A stretch of 64,000 nucleotides of DNA from Sulfurovum sp. UBA7648 (GTDB lineage: Bacteria > Campylobacterota > Campylobacteria > Campylobacterales > Sulfurovaceae). Every line of letters begins with the position of its first letter. The first letter of the stretch is position 1. Made by a program: the position numbers and the translations under genes. Of this stretch, positions 8,156 to 18,148 are shown piece by piece. The stretch is from assembly GCA_002483605.1 (NCBI GenBank), contig DLIG01000015.1, forward strand, positions 71,159 to 135,158, in the 5' to 3' direction. The notes beneath the pieces are model-generated. The model searched no databases. It saw only the letters and a list, made by a program, of their open reading frames with translations, and was not told where the DNA came from.

Positions 8156-10627
8156 ATGGGTGATATGATGAATGATAATAAAATAACACTGAAAATCGAT
8201 GGGAAAACTTGCCAAGCGCAAGAGGGGGAATATATCCTTAATGTAGCCAGAGCAAACGGTATATTCATACCGGCTATTTGCTATCTGACTAGATGTTCAC
8301 CTACGCTGGCATGCCGTATATGTTTGGTGGAAGCTGACGGCAAAAGGGTTTATTCTTGCAATACAAAAGCAAAAGATGGCATGGAAGTAACTGTCAGCAA
8401 CCAAGAGATCCTTGAAGAACGCCGAGCTATTATGGAAGTTTATGATGTTAACCATCCATTGCAATGCGGTGTATGCGATCAAAGCGGATCTTGCGAATTG
8501 CAAAATTATACACTCGAACTTGGAGTGGATTCACAATCATATACAATAGCAGATACAGCTAGAGAGACAGCAAACTGGAGCAGCGTATTGCATTATGATC
8601 CGGCATTGTGTATCGTATGTGAAAGATGCGTGACAGTATGTAAAGACATGATGGGAGATAACGCGCTTGGCACAACTCCTAGAGGCGGAAGTGAATTAAA
8701 CAAAGAGTTAAAAGACAGTATGCCAAAAGATGCTTATGCTATGTGGAATAAGCTTCAAAAATCAGTTATTGCACCTAGCAATGATACAGGATCAACCAAT
8801 TGTAGTGATTGCGGAGAGTGTATTGCTGTATGTCCTACCGGTGCATTGGTCAGTAGAGATTTTGAATATACAAGCAATGCTTGGGAACTTAAAAGAACTC
8901 CTGCAACTTGCGCTCATTGCAGCAGCGGGTGTCAAATATATTACGAAACAAAGCCTACTTCTATTTCTGATAGAAGCGAAAAGATATATAGGGTTACCAA
9001 TGAATGGAATTATGTATCATTATGCGGAGCCGGAAGATTCGGCTACGATTTTGAAAATCGTACAGCCGTTAAAAATGAAGAAGCTTTTGGAAATGCTATA
9101 GAAGCATTTAAAGCAGCAAAAGCAATTAGATTCAATTCGGTTATTACCAATGAAGAAGCTTTAATGCTCCAAACTCTTAAAGAAGAACTTGGAGTAAAAC
9201 TCATTAACCCTGACGCAAAAGCTTTTCAAGAATTTTTAAATAGCTATAGCGCAGCTAGCGGTAAAACTCTTTGGAATGGGGATTACAAAGAGATGATGAA
9301 AAACAGTGATTTTATCATTAGTGTCGGTTCTGCTTTGCGTCACGATAACCCGAATGTCAGATATGTTTTTAATAATATACAAAAGATGAACAAAGGTGCA
9401 GGGCTTTATTTCCATCCGGTAGGTGATAGTTTGATCGCCGGTTTGGGTAAAAATGTAGCCTGCATAGAACATAAAGTTAACCGTGAAGAAGCTGTACTTT
9501 ATTGGATACTTGATAGATTTGCAAACAAAGATAAATTACCGGCAGAAATCAGTGAGTATTTAGCAAGCTTCCATACTAAAACTGCTAAAACTATCAGTGA
9601 AACCGTAATGGAAGACGTAAAAGAGACTGTTGTCGATGATGAAAGCGGTGAGAGCAAAGAAGTTGTCAAAAAAATACCTAAAACTATTCAAAAAGAGATA
9701 GAAGTTGATAGCAGTGCCCTGCTTGAAGCATTTGATGCCCCGGCTGATTTTGAAGATCTAGTAGAGAAGTTTTTGGCAAAAAAAGAGAGTTTTGCTTTAG
9801 TAGTGGGAGAAGATATGTATTTTCATCCGCAAGCTGACAACTTGGCAAAATTGGTAGCGCTTATCGAAAATACTACAGAGTTTAAAGTCTCAATAGTGCC
9901 GCCAAAAACAAATTCTTTAGGCGTTGCTCTTATTTGTGATCTTGATGATGATGCTAGCGGATATACAATAGGATACAACGAAGCAGGAGATTTCAGATTG
10001 AGCGCTTTAGGCGATGGGGATCTGGATATGCCTGCACTTAATCAGCAAGAAGGTACACTAACCAATATGCATAAAAAAGTAGTACCGACAAATGCCGCAT
10101 TGTCTTATGGCGGATATGAGCTCAATGATATCATGAATGCTCTTTTGCTCGGCAAGAGATTGACTATAGATTGGACAAAAGAGCTTCCTTCTAAAAAAGG
10201 TTTCCAAGCTGTAGAATTTGATTCATTGCCAAATAGATATACAAATGATGGTGTTGAGCATAGAGGATATATGCTGGAGAGTCAAAAAACAAAGATCACT
10301 GTTTCTATGCCGGATAAAATGACTGCAAATGACATGAGCGGAGATATTGCGTATAGATGTAATCCGCAACGCCAATTCAATGAATTTACAGCCAAAGCAC
10401 ATCAGATCTTTGAGCCGTTTGCGCTATATGTAAGCCCTGCAAAAGCTGAGACTCTAGGCAAGAAAGCAGCATTTGATATTAACGGCAAGGAATTTGTGTT
10501 GGATGTTGTGATTGATGAGAAAATGAGCGGAGAGATAGTCAAATTGCCTGATTTCAAACACTCTAGCGAGATTTATGCCTTTTTTGGCAAAAATCGATTT
10601 AAACCAATAACTCTAAGGAAGGTATAA
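8156..10627 (+). CDS. nuoG: NADH-quinone oxidoreductase subunit G, copy 2, with extra cysteines
   Basis: 823 residues, a paralogue of the preceding gene. [2Fe-2S] ligands C42, C53, C56, C68; H100, C104, C107, C113; N7-type C252, C255, C259, C290. Where copy 1 has four N4 cysteines, this one has eight: C152, C155, C158, C162 and C216, C219, C222, C226, the pattern of two ferredoxin-type [4Fe-4S] clusters. A charged Glu/Lys/Val-rich insert (about residues 475-525) separates two parts of the C-terminal fold. It starts one base after the copy 1 stop; a second possible ATG is at 8168. Both copies probably sit in the same or alternative complexes. Confidence 0.92.
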   Translation: MGDMMNDNKITLKIDGKTCQAQEGEYILNVARANGIFIPAICYLTRCSPTLACRICLVEADGKRVYSCNTKAKDGMEVTVSNQEILEERRAIMEVYDVNHPLQCGVCDQSGSCELQNYTLELGVDSQSYTIADTARETANWSSVLHYDPALCIVCERCVTVCKDMMGDNALGTTPRGGSELNKELKDSMPKDAYAMWNKLQKSVIAPSNDTGSTNCSDCGECIAVCPTGALVSRDFEYTSNAWELKRTPATCAHCSSGCQIYYETKPTSISDRSEKIYRVTNEWNYVSLCGAGRFGYDFENRTAVKNEEAFGNAIEAFKAAKAIRFNSVITNEEALMLQTLKEELGVKLINPDAKAFQEFLNSYSAASGKTLWNGDYKEMMKNSDFIISVGSALRHDNPNVRYVFNNIQKMNKGAGLYFHPVGDSLIAGLGKNVACIEHKVNREEAVLYWILDRFANKDKLPAEISEYLASFHTKTAKTISETVMEDVKETVVDDESGESKEVVKKIPKTIQKEIEVDSSALLEAFDAPADFEDLVEKFLAKKESFALVVGEDMYFHPQADNLAKLVALIENTTEFKVSIVPPKTNSLGVALICDLDDDASGYTIGYNEAGDFRLSALGDGDLDMPALNQQEGTLTNMHKKVVPTNAALSYGGYELNDIMNALLLGKRLTIDWTKELPSKKGFQAVEFDSLPNRYTNDGVEHRGYMLESQKTKITVSMPDKMTANDMSGDIAYRCNPQRQFNEFTAKAHQIFEPFALYVSPAKAETLGKKAAFDINGKEFVLDVVIDEKMSGEIVKLPDFKHSSEIYAFFGKNRFKPITLRKV

Positions 10628-10629
10628 AG

Positions 10630-11640
10630 ATGGATGCATTAGTTGTAGGAACTATCATTAAGATAGTTTTGGTATTGCTGATAGTTTCGGCGCTTGCCGG
10701 CTTTGGTACATATATCGAAAGAAAAGTTTTGGCATTTATGCAAAGACGGCTAGGGCCTGCCCATGTAGGTCCTTTTGGATTATTGCAAATTGCGGCTGAC
10801 GGTATTAAATTGTTTACAAAAGAGGATATTATCCCTCAACATGCCAATAAATTTATCTTCAGTTTGGCCCCGGTTATCACTGCTGCTACAGCATTTATAG
10901 CATTATCGGCTGTTCCGTTGTTCCCAACGTTTGTTATTCCAGAGTCATTGCCTCTTATTGGCGGGGCAATAGTACCGTCAATTATAGCTGATGTCAATAT
11001 CGGTGTCTTGTTTGTACTTGGCATGATGGCCGCTGGACTTTATGGGCCATTGCTAGCCGGTATGGCACAAGCGAATAAATGGGGGATCTTGGGGTCTGCT
11101 AGAACAGCAGTGCAATTTTTAAGTTATGAGGTCGTAACAGGTCTTTCTGTGCTTGCTCCGATAATGGTAGTTGGTTCATTGTCATTGTTGGATTTCAATA
11201 ATGCACAAACAGGAGGTGTAGGCTCTTGGTTGATTTGGCAGCAGCCAATCGCATTCATACTATTTTTAATAGCCGGTTTTGCAGAGACCAATAGAACCCC
11301 ATTTGACCTATTAGAGCACGAAGCTGAGATTATTTCAGGATATGTTACAGAGTATAGCGGTCTTAGATGGGGTATGTTCTTTATCGGTGAGTATGCAAAT
11401 ATGTTTACTATAAGCATCTTGGCCGCAGTTATCTTTTGTGGCGGTTACGGAGATATTGGTTTTGTCCCTGGATGGTTGGCTCTTCTTTTAAAAGTCACAT
11501 TCTTTTTCTTTTTGATGTTGTGGGTAAGAGCTTCTTGGCCGCACATTAGACCGGATCAATTGATGTGGCTATGCTGGAAAGTCTTGATGCCGCTTGCTGT
11601 GATAAATATTGTTATTACCGGCATTGTAGTCATGATATAG
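10630..11640 (+). CDS. nuoH: NADH-quinone oxidoreductase subunit H
   Basis: 336 residues, multi-pass membrane protein. YIERKVLAFMQRRLGP and the later AETNRTPFDLLEHEAEIISGY are the family signatures lining the quinone tunnel. It links the peripheral and membrane arms. Preceded by an AAGG site two bases after the nuoG copy 2 stop. Confidence 0.97.
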   Translation: MDALVVGTIIKIVLVLLIVSALAGFGTYIERKVLAFMQRRLGPAHVGPFGLLQIAADGIKLFTKEDIIPQHANKFIFSLAPVITAATAFIALSAVPLFPTFVIPESLPLIGGAIVPSIIADVNIGVLFVLGMMAAGLYGPLLAGMAQANKWGILGSARTAVQFLSYEVVTGLSVLAPIMVVGSLSLLDFNNAQTGGVGSWLIWQQPIAFILFLIAGFAETNRTPFDLLEHEAEIISGYVTEYSGLRWGMFFIGEYANMFTISILAAVIFCGGYGDIGFVPGWLALLLKVTFFFFLMLWVRASWPHIRPDQLMWLCWKVLMPLAVINIVITGIVVMI

Positions 11641-11655
11641 AGTTAGGAGAGAATT

Positions 11656-12285
11656 ATGCATGAAGAAATAATACACACAGACAATACGCCAAAAGAGAAG
11701 CAAAACTATGTAATGCTAAAACTTGGCCGTACTCCGGCTTACGGTTGGCCTGCATTTAAACAAGTAGCAAAACGTGCCGTAAGCGGCGAGCTTCTTGTGG
11801 GACTTTGGATAACATTAAAAGAAATGGTCAAAACACTCTTTATGGGCGGCAAACATACCACAATGTATCCATTTGAAAAGATGCCTATTGCGCCAAGATA
11901 TCGTGCAATACACAATATGCTTAGACTTCTTGAGAGTGGACATTATAGATGCATAGGATGCGGGCTTTGCGAGAAGATCTGTATCTCAAACTGTATTGCC
12001 ATGGAAACAAGATACGATGAAAATCAACGCAAAGAAGTAAGCGAGTATACTATTAATTTTGGTAGATGCATCTATTGCGGATATTGTGCTGAAGTATGTC
12101 CTGAGCTAGCTATTGTTCATGGGGGACGCTATGAGACAGCAAGTGAGCAAAGAGCAAGCTTTTCGCTATTTGATGATATGCTTACTCCTATTGATATGCT
12201 AAAACAACAACAAGAATTTGCAGGTTTTGGTTCCGTTACACCAAATGCTGATGCAGCCATCAAAAAAACGCCGTTAGCGTATTAA
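11656..12285 (+). CDS. nuoI: NADH-quinone oxidoreductase subunit I
   Basis: 209 residues with two ferredoxin-type [4Fe-4S] motifs: C99, C102, C105, C109 and C138, C141, C144, C148, the N6a/N6b clusters that feed N2. RAIHNML before the first motif is typical. Ribosome binding site TTAGGAGAG. The N- and C-terminal tails are longer than the core domain and are not recognised. Confidence 0.96.
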   Translation: MHEEIIHTDNTPKEKQNYVMLKLGRTPAYGWPAFKQVAKRAVSGELLVGLWITLKEMVKTLFMGGKHTTMYPFEKMPIAPRYRAIHNMLRLLESGHYRCIGCGLCEKICISNCIAMETRYDENQRKEVSEYTINFGRCIYCGYCAEVCPELAIVHGGRYETASEQRASFSLFDDMLTPIDMLKQQQEFAGFGSVTPNADAAIKKTPLAY

Positions 12286-12296
12286 GGAGTCTATTT

Positions 12297-12851
12297 ATGT
12301 TTGAACAAATTGCATTTTATCTTTTCTCAATTTTGACCATTGGACTTTTCTTGGTGACAGTGTTTAGCAATAATATTTTATATGCCATGACATCTTTGGC
12401 TTCAGGTATGGTACTTATCGCCGGCTTTTTCTTTTTGAATGGAGCTGACTTTTTGGGTGTGGTACAACTAATAGTTTATGTGGGTGCTGTTATGGCTCTA
12501 TATGCTTTTGGTATGATGTTTTTCAATGTCACTAAAACAATAAAAGAAAATAACACATCTAATGTTACGGTGTTTGTATTGGGTGTTTCGATCGCTTTAC
12601 TTATGGTATTGATGTTTGCAGCTCCAATTAGCCCGGAGGTTATTTTTGTTTCAGCAGCTCCTGAGCCAAATGCAACAAACCCTGAAGCTGTAGGCCTCGT
12701 ATTGTTTACAAAATATTTGGTACCTTTCGAGGTAGCTGCAGTAATGCTGCTTATTGCTATGATAGGCGGTATTATTTTAGCAGGCAAGAAAATGGATCAA
12801 AGTCTTACAAAGACAGACGATGAAAATATCATACAGAAGGATATAAAATGA
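12297..12851 (+). CDS. nuoJ: NADH-quinone oxidoreductase subunit J
   Basis: 184 residues with five predicted transmembrane helices; FLGVVQLIVYVGAVMALYAF is the conserved helix of NuoJ/ND6. Antiporter-arm base subunit of complex I. AAGGAG precedes the start, and it overlaps nuoK by four bases (ATGA). Confidence 0.95.
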   Translation: MFEQIAFYLFSILTIGLFLVTVFSNNILYAMTSLASGMVLIAGFFFLNGADFLGVVQLIVYVGAVMALYAFGMMFFNVTKTIKENNTSNVTVFVLGVSIALLMVLMFAAPISPEVIFVSAAPEPNATNPEAVGLVLFTKYLVPFEVAAVMLLIAMIGGIILAGKKMDQSLTKTDDENIIQKDIK

Positions 12852-13150
12852 TAGGACTCAATCATTATCTTATAGTGGCTGGATTGCTCTTTGCGATCGG
12901 TCTTATCGGAGTTATTCGTAGAAGAAATTTACTTATGTTATTTTTTGCTACAGAGATCATGCTAAATGCAGCCAACGTTGCTTTTGCGGCTATATCTCAT
13001 TATTACAATGACCTATCAGGCCAAATGTTTGCTTTTTTCATAGTAGCAATAGCTGCAAGTGAGGTTGCGATAGGCTTGGGATTATTGATATTGTTATACA
13101 AAAAACAAGGTACGCTTGATCTTGACGATCTTGCAACGATGAAAGGATGA
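12848..13150 (+). CDS. nuoK: NADH-quinone oxidoreductase subunit K
   Basis: 100 residues with three helices. The buried glutamates needed for proton transfer are present in FATEIMLNAAN and AASEVAIGL. Small membrane subunit related to MrpC. Overlaps nuoJ; GAAGGA ribosome site lies inside nuoJ. Confidence 0.96.
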   Translation: MIGLNHYLIVAGLLFAIGLIGVIRRRNLLMLFFATEIMLNAANVAFAAISHYYNDLSGQMFAFFIVAIAASEVAIGLGLLILLYKKQGTLDLDDLATMKG

Positions 13151-13152
13151 TC

Positions 13153-15048
13153 ATGGAAAGTTTAGTTTATATTGCCCTTTTTGCACCGCTGGTAAGTTCA
13201 CTCTTTGCCGGGCTATTTGCTATGAGTCCTAGACAGACTTTTGTCGGCGTTGTTTCATCACTATTGTTGTTTGTATCATTTGTATCTTCGGTTCTATTGG
13301 GCTATCATATAGCTACCACTGGAGCAAACGTGCATGTTACTATGATGGATTGGATCAGTGTTGCTGATCTTCATATTCCTTTTGGATTTATGGCTGATCA
13401 AGTGAGTGTTACTATGATGGTAGTAGTCACATTGGTCTCTACTGTGGTCCATATCTATTCTATTGGCTATATGGATCATGATAAGAGCTTTAACCGTTTC
13501 TTTTCATATCTTTCTGCATTCGTTTTCTCGATGCTAGTGCTTGTTATGAGTGACAATTTTGCCGGATTATTTATTGGTTGGGAAGGTGTTGGTGTTTGTT
13601 CATGGCTCTTAATTGGATTTTGGTATCATAAGCCGGATGTCAGCAGGGAAGAAAATCCGTCTATCTCTCCGTCTTGGGCAGCAAATGAAGCATTTATTAT
13701 GAACCGTATAGCTGACCTTGGTATGCTTGTAGGTTTATTTATCATATTTTGGAATACCGGAAGTTTACAATATGATGTTGTATTTTCTCAAATCCCTAAT
13801 CTTGCGCCTGCAGTATTAACTGCAGCTGCTGCAGCACTATTTATAGGCGCAATGGGTAAATCGGCCCAATTTCCTCTCCATACTTGGCTGACTGATGCAA
13901 TGGAAGGTCCTACTCCGGTGTCTGCTCTTATCCATGCTGCTACCATGGTAACTGCAGGTGTATTTTTGGTTATAAGAGCCAATCCTATTTTTTCCGTTAC
14001 TCCTGAAGTGAGTTATTTTATTGCCGCACTTGGTACGTTTGTAGCATTTTTTGCTGCATCTATGGCATTGGTTAATCGCGACTTAAAACGTATAATCGCT
14101 TTTTCAACATTATCACAGCTAGGTTATATGTTTGCAGCCGCAGGACTTGGAGCATATTGGATAGCACTTTTCCATCTAGCAGCACATGCATTCTTTAAAG
14201 CTTTACTATTTTTGGGAGCTGGTAACGTTATGCATGCTATGCATGGAGAGCTTGATATTTTCAAGATGGGCGGACTTAGAAAGAAAATGGGATGGACTTA
14301 TGCATATATGGGCCTTGCTTCTTTAGCACTTGCAGGCATACCTCCGCTAGCGGGATTCTTTTCAAAGGATGCGATCATTGAAACGGCGTTTAATGAAGGT
14401 ACACTTATATTGTGGGCAATGCTTGTGATCACTGCAGGTATGACAGCATTTTATAGCTTTAGACAAGTTTTCTTGACATTCTTAGGTGATGAGAGATACA
14501 AAGAATTTGGTATTCATCCTCATGAAATGTATGGTTTTGTTCTTATAGCTATGTCTCCGCTTGCCATACTGGCTGTTATCGCCGGATTCTTTAGAGATTG
14601 GTTTAATTCTTTTATTATTCATTTGTTGCCAAATTATGAAATGAGCGAACATACTCATCATTTAGCATTGATCTTGGGTGCCATTGTGCTTGTGGTTGCA
14701 GTTTCAGGCATTGTGTTGGCATATATAAAATATGCCAAAGGATTACAAAGAAGTGAAAAAACCGAAAATGGGTTTATTTACAAGCTTCTTGCAAATCAAT
14801 ATTATATCCCTAAAATCTATGAGGCTTTGATCACTAAACCGTATGCAGAGATCTCTAAGCTTATGTGGACAAAAGTAGACATACGTATAGTGGATGCAAC
14901 TGTTGACGGTATTGCTAAGACTATATACAAGAGTGGAGATGGTTCACGCAAGATGCAAACCGGTAATTTATCAAACTATCTAAATTGGATGGCAGGCGGA
15001 GCCTTGGTATTGTTGTTTATAACCGTCGCATCTTATGTGATAGGGTAA
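13153..15048 (+). CDS. nuoL: NADH-quinone oxidoreductase subunit L
   Basis: About 631 residues, antiporter-like proton-pumping subunit with the long lateral helix at its C-terminal end. Motifs: GWEGVGVCSWLLIGFWY, the TWLTDAMEGPTPVSALIHAATMV segment and SQLGYM. The first ATG (13147) overlaps the nuoK stop with no room for a ribosome site; the ATG at 13153 lies six bases after GAAAGG and is preferred. Confidence 0.96.
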   Translation: MESLVYIALFAPLVSSLFAGLFAMSPRQTFVGVVSSLLLFVSFVSSVLLGYHIATTGANVHVTMMDWISVADLHIPFGFMADQVSVTMMVVVTLVSTVVHIYSIGYMDHDKSFNRFFSYLSAFVFSMLVLVMSDNFAGLFIGWEGVGVCSWLLIGFWYHKPDVSREENPSISPSWAANEAFIMNRIADLGMLVGLFIIFWNTGSLQYDVVFSQIPNLAPAVLTAAAAALFIGAMGKSAQFPLHTWLTDAMEGPTPVSALIHAATMVTAGVFLVIRANPIFSVTPEVSYFIAALGTFVAFFAASMALVNRDLKRIIAFSTLSQLGYMFAAAGLGAYWIALFHLAAHAFFKALLFLGAGNVMHAMHGELDIFKMGGLRKKMGWTYAYMGLASLALAGIPPLAGFFSKDAIIETAFNEGTLILWAMLVITAGMTAFYSFRQVFLTFLGDERYKEFGIHPHEMYGFVLIAMSPLAILAVIAGFFRDWFNSFIIHLLPNYEMSEHTHHLALILGAIVLVVAVSGIVLAYIKYAKGLQRSEKTENGFIYKLLANQYYIPKIYEALITKPYAEISKLMWTKVDIRIVDATVDGIAKTIYKSGDGSRKMQTGNLSNYLNWMAGGALVLLFITVASYVIG

Positions 15049-15057
15049 GGAGAGAGG

Positions 15058-16584
15058 ATGAGTTTTATTTTAAGTATATTGATATTTTTTCCGCTAATTG
15101 CAGGAATGTTGGGATTTATAGTCGATAAGGGGAGTGCTAGAGTTTATGGTATCAGCATAGCAGCTATAGAATTTCTTTTGTCATTGTGGTTATGGATGAA
15201 TTTTGATGCTAATAGTGCGGCTATACAATTTATAGAGTTTATGCCGATAGTGAAAGATTTTGGTATTAATTATTATGTCGGCGTTGATGGTATAAGCCTG
15301 TTTTTGGTAGTTATGACTACGCTAATGACCCTTATTGGTATGGTTAGTATGACTATCAAAAATGAGATAAAGAACATGGTAGTAACTATTTTATTTTTAG
15401 AAATGACTATGGTCGGTGTTTTCCTTGCTCTTGATGCTATTGTTTTTTATTTCTTTTGGGAGCTTTCTCTTGTGCCAATGCTATATATTATTGGCGCATG
15501 GGGCGGGCCTCTTAGGGTTTATGCGTCGATCAAGTTTTTCTTATATACATTTTCAGGTTCGCTTATTATGCTAGTTGGTATGCTGTTTGTAGCATATAAG
15601 TTTCATGAGATCACCGGTGTATGGAGTTTTGCTATTACCGATTGGTATGCACTTAAATTCGATCTAAATTATCAGTTTTGGCTATTTCTAGCTTTTTTTG
15701 TCGGATTTGCTATTAAAGTGCCTATGTTTCCGTTTCACACATGGTTGCCATATGCACATGGCCAGGCCCCTACAATAGGTTCGGTCATCCTAGCAGCAGT
15801 GTTGTTAAAAATGGGAACATATGGTTTTGTTAGATTTTCACTCCCTATGTTTCCTGATGCATCCGTGATGATGATCTTGCCTATAGCAATTATCTCTATT
15901 ATTATGATCATCTATACAGCAATGGTTGCATACGCACAAGAAGACATGAAGCAAGTTATCGCTTATTCTTCTGTATCACATATGGGCATTATCATGCTTG
16001 GTATCTTTGCTATGAATTCCCAAGGTATCAGCGGTTCTATATTTCAAATGCTATCTCACGGTATAGTATCTGGTGCTCTGTTCATGCTTGTTGGCGTGAT
16101 ATATGATAGAACACACACTAAAATTATGAGCAATTTCGGCGGTTTAGCTACTATTATGCCAAAGTATGCTCTTGTGTTCGGGATCATGCTGATGGCATCT
16201 GTTGGCCTTCCTTTGACTATCGGATTTGTAGGTGAATTTTTGGTTCTTATAGGATTTTATAAAGTTTCTCCTGTATTGACCATCCTGGCAGGAACTTCTA
16301 TTATTGTCGGTGCGATCTATATGTTGGCTCTTTACAAAAAAAGCTTTTTCGGTGCAATTACAAACGAAGAAAATAAAAAGCTTAAAGATCTTGATTCAAG
16401 AGAGATCGTCTCGTTTATACCTTTAGTTGCCATAGTAATTTGGCTTGGAGTTTATCCGAAACCAGTGTTAACTCCAATTGACAATAGTGTCCAAGCGATG
16501 TTGTCGTTTATGAAAGAAAAGGCCATTACGCCGGAAGCAAAAAATATGATTGTAGCAACACAAACTGCTAAGGAGGCAAAATAA
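15058..16584 (+). CDS. nuoM: NADH-quinone oxidoreductase subunit M
   Basis: 508 residues, second antiporter-like proton channel subunit. FFWELSLVPMLYIIGAWGG, FPFHTWLPYAHGQAP and YSSVSHMG are classic. AAGGAGAG precedes ATG. Stop and nuoN start share bases (TAATG). Confidence 0.97.
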   Translation: MSFILSILIFFPLIAGMLGFIVDKGSARVYGISIAAIEFLLSLWLWMNFDANSAAIQFIEFMPIVKDFGINYYVGVDGISLFLVVMTTLMTLIGMVSMTIKNEIKNMVVTILFLEMTMVGVFLALDAIVFYFFWELSLVPMLYIIGAWGGPLRVYASIKFFLYTFSGSLIMLVGMLFVAYKFHEITGVWSFAITDWYALKFDLNYQFWLFLAFFVGFAIKVPMFPFHTWLPYAHGQAPTIGSVILAAVLLKMGTYGFVRFSLPMFPDASVMMILPIAIISIIMIIYTAMVAYAQEDMKQVIAYSSVSHMGIIMLGIFAMNSQGISGSIFQMLSHGIVSGALFMLVGVIYDRTHTKIMSNFGGLATIMPKYALVFGIMLMASVGLPLTIGFVGEFLVLIGFYKVSPVLTILAGTSIIVGAIYMLALYKKSFFGAITNEENKKLKDLDSREIVSFIPLVAIVIWLGVYPKPVLTPIDNSVQAMLSFMKEKAITPEAKNMIVATQTAKEAK

Positions 16585-18071
16585 TGGTTACGCCAATTCA
16601 AGTTACGGTGCAAGAGTTAAACCTTCCACTATTGGCACCTATGCTAATTGCAATTGCTGGGGGATTAGGGATATTGGTGATCGATCTATTTAAGTCAAAT
16701 CTAGATAAATCACTTTATGTAATGTTGAGCATGATCATTTTATTTGCTGATTTGTTAGCTGTAGCAGGGATTACTCCAAATCGTGGTTTTTTTGATCTGA
16801 TGCTTGTTGATGGAGTGTCAATTGTATCTCAATTCTTGGTTATTGTAGCATCTATGCTCTTTATACCTTTGGCATTGACATCTAAACGGTTTCATGAGTT
16901 TTCATATCCTGAGTTTTTCGCGCTATTTTTATTTATGGTAGCCGGTTTTCAATTTATGGTATCTACAGATAATCTTATATTGATCTTTGTCGGTATTGAG
17001 ACCGCATCATTGGCCCTTTATACTCTTATTGCTATGCATAATAGATCTAATTCTTTTGAAGCAGCAATTAAATATTTTACAATGGGTGCATTAGCAGCCG
17101 GTTTTTATGCAATGGGATCGGCCGTAATTTATGCTACGACAGGCAGTATAGAGCTTTGGCAGATCAAAGAAGCTTTGAGTATTAGTTCAAGCACTGGCAG
17201 TATGGTTCTTGCAGTAACAGGCGGAGCCGTACTGCTTTTGGTTGCTTTTGCATTTAAGTTGTCTTTGTTTCCATTTCATACATGGGCTCCTGATGTATAC
17301 GAAGGAGCCAGCGCGCCGCTAGCCGGATATATGTCAATAGTGCCAAAAGTTGCAGCATTTGCAGTGGCTCTTAGAATCTTTAATATTTATATAGATCTAG
17401 GAGTAGAGTCTGTCCGTACTATTATTTTGGTTTTAGCGGTAGTGACTATGACATTAGCTAATATGATGGCATTGGTTCAAGAAGATGTCAAAAGAATGCT
17501 TGCTTATTCATCTATATCCCATGCAGGTTTTGTGATGGCAGCATTAGCGCTTGGAACCACAAAGGGTAATGCAGGTGTATTTATCTATTATGCTCTGTTT
17601 ATGTTTACAAACTTAGGTGCATTTACTATGCTATGGATATCTCGTCATAAAAAATTAATGTATTCTGACAGATACGACCATCCGTATGAAAAGTTTGCCG
17701 GGCTTATTAAAATAATGCCTATGGGTGCAGTGGTGATGGCATTGTTTATGCTTTCTTTGGCTGGCGTCCCTCCATTCTCTGTCTTTTGGGGTAAATTATT
17801 TATTATGAGCGCAGCTGTAGATGCAGGATATATTAAACTAGCGATCATTATGGGATTGAATAGTGCAATTGCTGCATATTATTACCTCAAGCTTGTTGTG
17901 TATATGTTTTTAAAAGAACCTGTTTTTAATACGGACACAATATATTATAATATTTCCAAACCTCTAATGGTTATAGTAGGTATTGCCCTGGTTGCTACTG
18001 TAACATCTGTATTTTTCTTTGATGTACTGCTTACATATATTTATGCATTGGTAAGTGCTAGCGGGTTTTAA
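16584..18071 (+). CDS. nuoN: NADH-quinone oxidoreductase subunit N
   Basis: 495 residues, third antiporter-like subunit and last gene of the operon. GIETASLALYTL, LFPFHTWAPDVYEGA and YSSISHAGFVM are seen. Upstream AAGGAG overlaps the end of nuoM. Followed by a palindrome between the convergent nuoN and miaA genes. Confidence 0.97.
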   Translation: MVTPIQVTVQELNLPLLAPMLIAIAGGLGILVIDLFKSNLDKSLYVMLSMIILFADLLAVAGITPNRGFFDLMLVDGVSIVSQFLVIVASMLFIPLALTSKRFHEFSYPEFFALFLFMVAGFQFMVSTDNLILIFVGIETASLALYTLIAMHNRSNSFEAAIKYFTMGALAAGFYAMGSAVIYATTGSIELWQIKEALSISSSTGSMVLAVTGGAVLLLVAFAFKLSLFPFHTWAPDVYEGASAPLAGYMSIVPKVAAFAVALRIFNIYIDLGVESVRTIILVLAVVTMTLANMMALVQEDVKRMLAYSSISHAGFVMAALALGTTKGNAGVFIYYALFMFTNLGAFTMLWISRHKKLMYSDRYDHPYEKFAGLIKIMPMGAVVMALFMLSLAGVPPFSVFWGKLFIMSAAVDAGYIKLAIIMGLNSAIAAYYYLKLVVYMFLKEPVFNTDTIYYNISKPLMVIVGIALVATVTSVFFFDVLLTYIYALVSASGF

Positions 18072-18102
18072 ATACTAATCAGTTAGCAGTCATTAGTGCA
18101 TG

Positions 18103-18131
18103 TGCCATCCTGAACAAAGTTCAGGGTGACA
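18103..18131. terminator. Palindrome between convergent nuoN and miaA
   Basis: CCTGAAC-AAA-GTTCAGG forms a perfect 7-bp stem, with weaker outer pairing (TGCCAT / GGTGACA). It could stop transcription from both sides, though no strong T run follows. Its form also resembles the short dispersed GTCAT palindromes found near 49.8-60 kb. Confidence 0.5.
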
Positions 18132-18148
18132 AATGCTATACTTCAGAA

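Noticed and set aside
8730..9101. 123-residue ORF inside nuoG copy 2
   Set aside because: Other frame of a gene with clear cluster motifs; no independent signal.
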